Assembly (NCBI RefSeq): GCF_009617575.1
Contig: NZ_WIXJ01000002.1
Span: forward strand, 1-64,000
From: Rhodocyclus gracilis
GTDB taxonomy: Bacteria; Pseudomonadota; Gammaproteobacteria; Burkholderiales; Rhodocyclaceae
Reading direction: 5' to 3'
Length of the DNA stretch: 64,000 nucleotides
Below are positions 61,993-64,000 of the stretch, one piece after another. Within the stretch, counting starts at the first letter, position 1. Every line of letters starts with the position of its first letter. The position numbers and the translations under genes were made by a program. The notes beneath the pieces are model-generated. The model had not been told where the DNA came from. It did no database searches and saw only the letters and a list, made by a program, of their open reading frames with translations.

Positions 61993-62608
61993 AGGTGCCT
62001 CCGGCATCGGCGAAGAGTTGACGCGCTTTTGCGCTTGATATGGTCGGCTGGCCGTAGGGCGAACCGGGGAGGCTGGCCCACTCTTTCGCGCACTTTGCGA
62101 GTGCGGTATCGAGTCGGCCGGCGTAAACGTCAGTGAGCGCGCCGCGACGGCGGATCAGCCATGCGGCGGCTTGATCTTGCGAGGCCGGCGAGAAGTCGGG
62201 CAGCGACAGCGCCGCCCTCGCCTCGTCCCACGTGCCGGCAAGGAACTGGTAGGCGCCGGCAGCGGTGGAGGTGATCTGGCGTCCGCCAAGCGTGGCGGTG
62301 ACTTTGCGGCGTGGGTGGTCGCTGTAGTCGTCGAAGAGACCGCCGCCGAAGAGCGTGCGGTAGCCGTCGCGGCCAGCGGTGCCTTCGGCGTTGCGGATCA
62401 AGGCGAGGAAGGCTTGCAGGTTGCTGTCGTTCATGTCGATGTTTTTGTTCACAAAATCGGTGGCGGAGTCCCACATGCCGCCCCAGTCGATGCCGTCTGC
62501 ACTGGTGTCGGTGCTTGTCTCGTCGGTGGCAGCGTTGGCGGCGCGTTGCCATAGCATCAGCAGAATGGCGCCGACGCCAAGACCGATCAGCGCGCCGCGC
62601 AGACTCAT
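61985..62608 (-). CDS. Membrane-anchored lytic transglycosylase (lambda R-like, GH104)
   Basis: 207 residues. Residues 1-20 form a membrane anchor. The catalytic domain follows lambda R: FLALIRNAEGTAG (catalytic E75), FDDYSDHPRRKV, TSTAAGAYQFLAGTWDEARA, DFSPASQDQAAAWLI and EWASLPGSPYGQP. It cleaves MurNAc-GlcNAc bonds by transglycosylation. The anchor, absent from lambda R, suggests a signal-anchored endolysin or a virion entry enzyme like PRD1 P7. Confidence 0.88.
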   Translation of the reverse strand: MSLRGALIGLGVGAILLMLWQRAANAATDETSTDTSADGIDWGGMWDSATDFVNKNIDMNDSNLQAFLALIRNAEGTAGRDGYRTLFGGGLFDDYSDHPRRKVTATLGGRQITSTAAGAYQFLAGTWDEARAALSLPDFSPASQDQAAAWLIRRRGALTDVYAGRLDTALAKCAKEWASLPGSPYGQPTISSAKARQLFADAGGTYA

Positions 62609-62937
62609 TTGCCTACCACTGCGGCCAGCAGACGGCGGAAGTAGCCTGGTTTGGCCGGTTCCGGCTCGAAACCTTCTGGCGCGTCTTGCTGGCCGTCTAG
62701 GTCGTCGTCTTGCTCCGGGACTGGCTCAACACTCCATGCGCCAGCACGAAAAAATGCGGCGAAGCCAGACGGCACTTCTGCCGGCGGCTCTTCAAGCGTG
62801 GCGTGGCGGGGCACGAGCCATGCGCCCGGCTCAAGCGGCGACGGATCGGCACGGCTTGCTCCGGTGTAGAGGCCGGTGTCGCCGTCGTAGTGATAGACCG
62901 GTGGCGCCGGCAGTGTTGGTTCGCTGATGTTTTCCAT
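62605..62937 (-). CDS. Tail-fibre-assembly-like small protein
   Basis: 110 residues with a repetitive Pro-rich pattern typical of fibre assembly/accessory proteins (YHYDGDTGLYTGASRADPSP, LEPGAWLVPRHATLEEPPAE). The acidic linker is followed by a basic end. It overlaps the transglycosylase gene and is 10 bases after the collar-domain gene, so it may be its chaperone. Confidence 0.6.
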   Translation of the reverse strand: MENISEPTLPAPPVYHYDGDTGLYTGASRADPSPLEPGAWLVPRHATLEEPPAEVPSGFAAFFRAGAWSVEPVPEQDDDLDGQQDAPEGFEPEPAKPGYFRRLLAAVVGK

Positions 62938-62947
62938 GATTTACCTG

Positions 62948-63385
62948 TCAGGGCATGTAGGCTATGCAGGGCAGCACGGCGACGTTGCGGGAGCGCGTTT
63001 CGGTGCCGCCAGTTGCGCCCGAGTTTATTGGCCCACCGGAAATTGCCGTCATATTCGCGTTGCCGCTGCTGCACTGCACTAGCTGTATTGGCAGTGTGTG
63101 ACTGTGCGACTGGATAGCTCCTGACTGCGCGCTACCGATCAATCTCCCGGTATCAACGCCTCGGCCGTCGTCGAGGCCGCGCAGAAATTCTCCGCGCAGG
63201 TCAGGGATAGAGAACGTCGTCGAGCCATCGCCGGCTCCGTACGTCGTTCCAATCCGGTTGAAAAGCCACGCGTACGCCGTGCGCGACAGCAGTGCGCCGT
63301 TGGCTTTGATGTAGCCGTAGGGCGGCGTCGCCGTCAGTTCCCAGACGAAGAGCGGCCGATCCGGCGGCGGCGTTGAGATACCCAC
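62948..63385 (-). CDS. Phage tail-collar-domain receptor-binding protein
   Basis: 145 residues from GTG 63385 behind GAAGG. The collar domain is clear: YGYIKANGALLSRTAYAWLF, IGTTYGAGDGSTTFSIPDLR, then GEFLRGLDDGRGVDTGR and HSHTLPI. Collar domains occur at tips of tail fibres and also on spikes of non-tailed phages. The protein is short and lacks a long fibre shaft. Confidence 0.8.
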   Translation of the reverse strand: MGISTPPPDRPLFVWELTATPPYGYIKANGALLSRTAYAWLFNRIGTTYGAGDGSTTFSIPDLRGEFLRGLDDGRGVDTGRLIGSAQSGAIQSHSHTLPIQLVQCSSGNANMTAISGGPINSGATGGTETRSRNVAVLPCIAYMP

Positions 63386-63389
63386 GGCG

Positions 63390-63953
63390 TCAGCCTTCGA
63401 CGATGACGACGTTGGCGTTGCTGGCGATGCTGCCGATGGCTTGCACGGCATTCGCCGGGCACCAGCCTTCCGCAACGTAGCTGCCGCCCGGTGCGATCTT
63501 CACGCCGTTGGCGGCGGTGGCCGGGCCGGCGCCGAAGAACAGATACACGACGCCGGCCGCGTCATTGTTCTGGACCATCAGATATCGGCGCCCCGGCTTT
63601 GCAGCGAGGATTTGCGTGCTGGCGTTGGTGACGTTGGCGGTGGTCTGCGTCGCGTTGCCCGTGCTGTTGGTGATGGCGACTGAGCCGGCGGCGCGGTCGT
63701 AGCCGGCGTTTCCTGAGGTGATGCCCACCTGGACATCTTGCGCGGTGGCGCTGGTGATAACTACTTCATCAAATCCACCATCCGGCTGACTCCAGAAGCC
63801 ATCGAGAACGTTCGTTGCGGTGAAGGCCGGCGAGCCGTGGCGCATGAAGATTATCGATACCGGGTTTGCAAGCGACAGGACGCGGAAGTAGCTGCCGGGT
63901 ACGCCGAGTCGCCATTGCTGGCCGGCGGTGAGTGTTTGTTGGTAGGTCTGCAC
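63390..63953 (-). CDS. Beta-rich phage structural protein, unknown
   Basis: 187 residues from GTG 63953. Predicted all-beta, with Thr/Asn/Ala-rich stretches (NSTGNATQTTANVTNASTQI) and a C-terminal domain (PGRRYLMVQNNDAAGVVYLF). It fits a minor capsid, vertex or spike protein. It lies immediately upstream of the collar gene in the same unit. Confidence 0.6.
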   Translation of the reverse strand: MQTYQQTLTAGQQWRLGVPGSYFRVLSLANPVSIIFMRHGSPAFTATNVLDGFWSQPDGGFDEVVITSATAQDVQVGITSGNAGYDRAAGSVAITNSTGNATQTTANVTNASTQILAAKPGRRYLMVQNNDAAGVVYLFFGAGPATAANGVKIAPGGSYVAEGWCPANAVQAIGSIASNANVVIVEG

Positions 63954-63955
63954 GA

Positions 63956-64000
63956 TCAGCCTTTCTTAAGTGCGCTTACGGCGACGATGCCGGCGATGAT
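63956..64000 (-). CDS. C-terminal end of a small membrane protein (partial)
   Basis: The last 14 residues (IIAGIVAVSALKKG) are visible, with a hydrophobic segment ending in lysines. The start is beyond the right edge. It shows that the series of small membrane proteins continues. Confidence 0.5.
   Translation of the reverse strand: MIAGIVAVSALKKG

Larger units (their letters stand above)
59708..64000. mobile_element. dif-integrated phage-like element (continues beyond window)
   Basis: From the dif site rightward all genes look phage-borne: a DUF3653-like protein on plus, then a leftward unit ending at a terminator (60793-60816). That unit has collar/spike-like proteins, a GH104 transglycosylase and at least six very small membrane proteins. 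No integrase gene is visible, as expected for elements that borrow host XerCD. The right boundary is outside the window. Confidence 0.75.

Overview
The window is GC-rich DNA from a betaproteobacterium, most likely of the Rhodocyclales. The evidence is the protein styles, the gene order mltG-tmk-holB-tatD, a proteobacterial dif site, and molybdenum-storage and ferrous-iron uptake genes. No rRNA or tRNA gene was recognised. The genus is inferred, not proven.

Layout. (1) 1-565: the end of an IS3-family element that cuts a Mu-type phage protease gene. (2) 776-3311: a tight two-gene minus-strand operon, an NA37/YejK-like nucleoid-associated protein plus a membrane protein, that looks like phage-borne cargo. 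(3) 3597-20482: a BcepMu/Mu-like transposable prophage. It has a leftward repressor and a rightward early region (gp16-family DNA-binding protein, MuA-type transposase, MuB-type ATPase, Gam, GemA, Mor), then lysis genes and head-packaging genes (terminase, portal, F). It stops after F. Head-maturation and tail genes are absent, and the only protease piece lies on the other side in the opposite orientation, so the prophage looks rearranged or incomplete.

(4) 20742-46397: host metabolism rich in sulfur, metal and signalling genes. It contains an AraC-type regulator, acireductone dioxygenase, four separate Cys/Met-metabolism PLP enzymes, RidA, the molybdenum storage protein genes mosB-mosA behind a long structured leader, and a PaaK-like ligase. 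CorA, one degenerate and one intact EAL protein, a complete ftrABCD-type ferrous iron operon with its own porin and a DUF2946 protein, cysK, a sulfate-binding protein, and an rcnA/rcnR pair with two clear operators follow. (5) 46555-59284: cysB, tadA, a YkuD transpeptidase, ygfZ, the mltG-tmk-holB-tatD cluster, an ankyrin protein, a DnaQ-like exonuclease, nfsB, a copper TonB receptor and a second DUF2946 protein.

(6) 59708-64000: a dif site (the XerCD recombination site that marks the replication terminus), followed at once by a second phage-like element. It has a DUF3653-like protein, a lipoprotein, a minus-strand run of very small overlapping membrane-protein genes, a membrane-anchored lambda-R-type lytic transglycosylase, and tail-collar/spike-like proteins. 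It continues past the right edge. It looks like a phage integrated at dif, and its many tiny membrane proteins suggest it may be a membrane-containing, non-tailed type. This element and the NA37 pair are the most novel-looking parts of the window.
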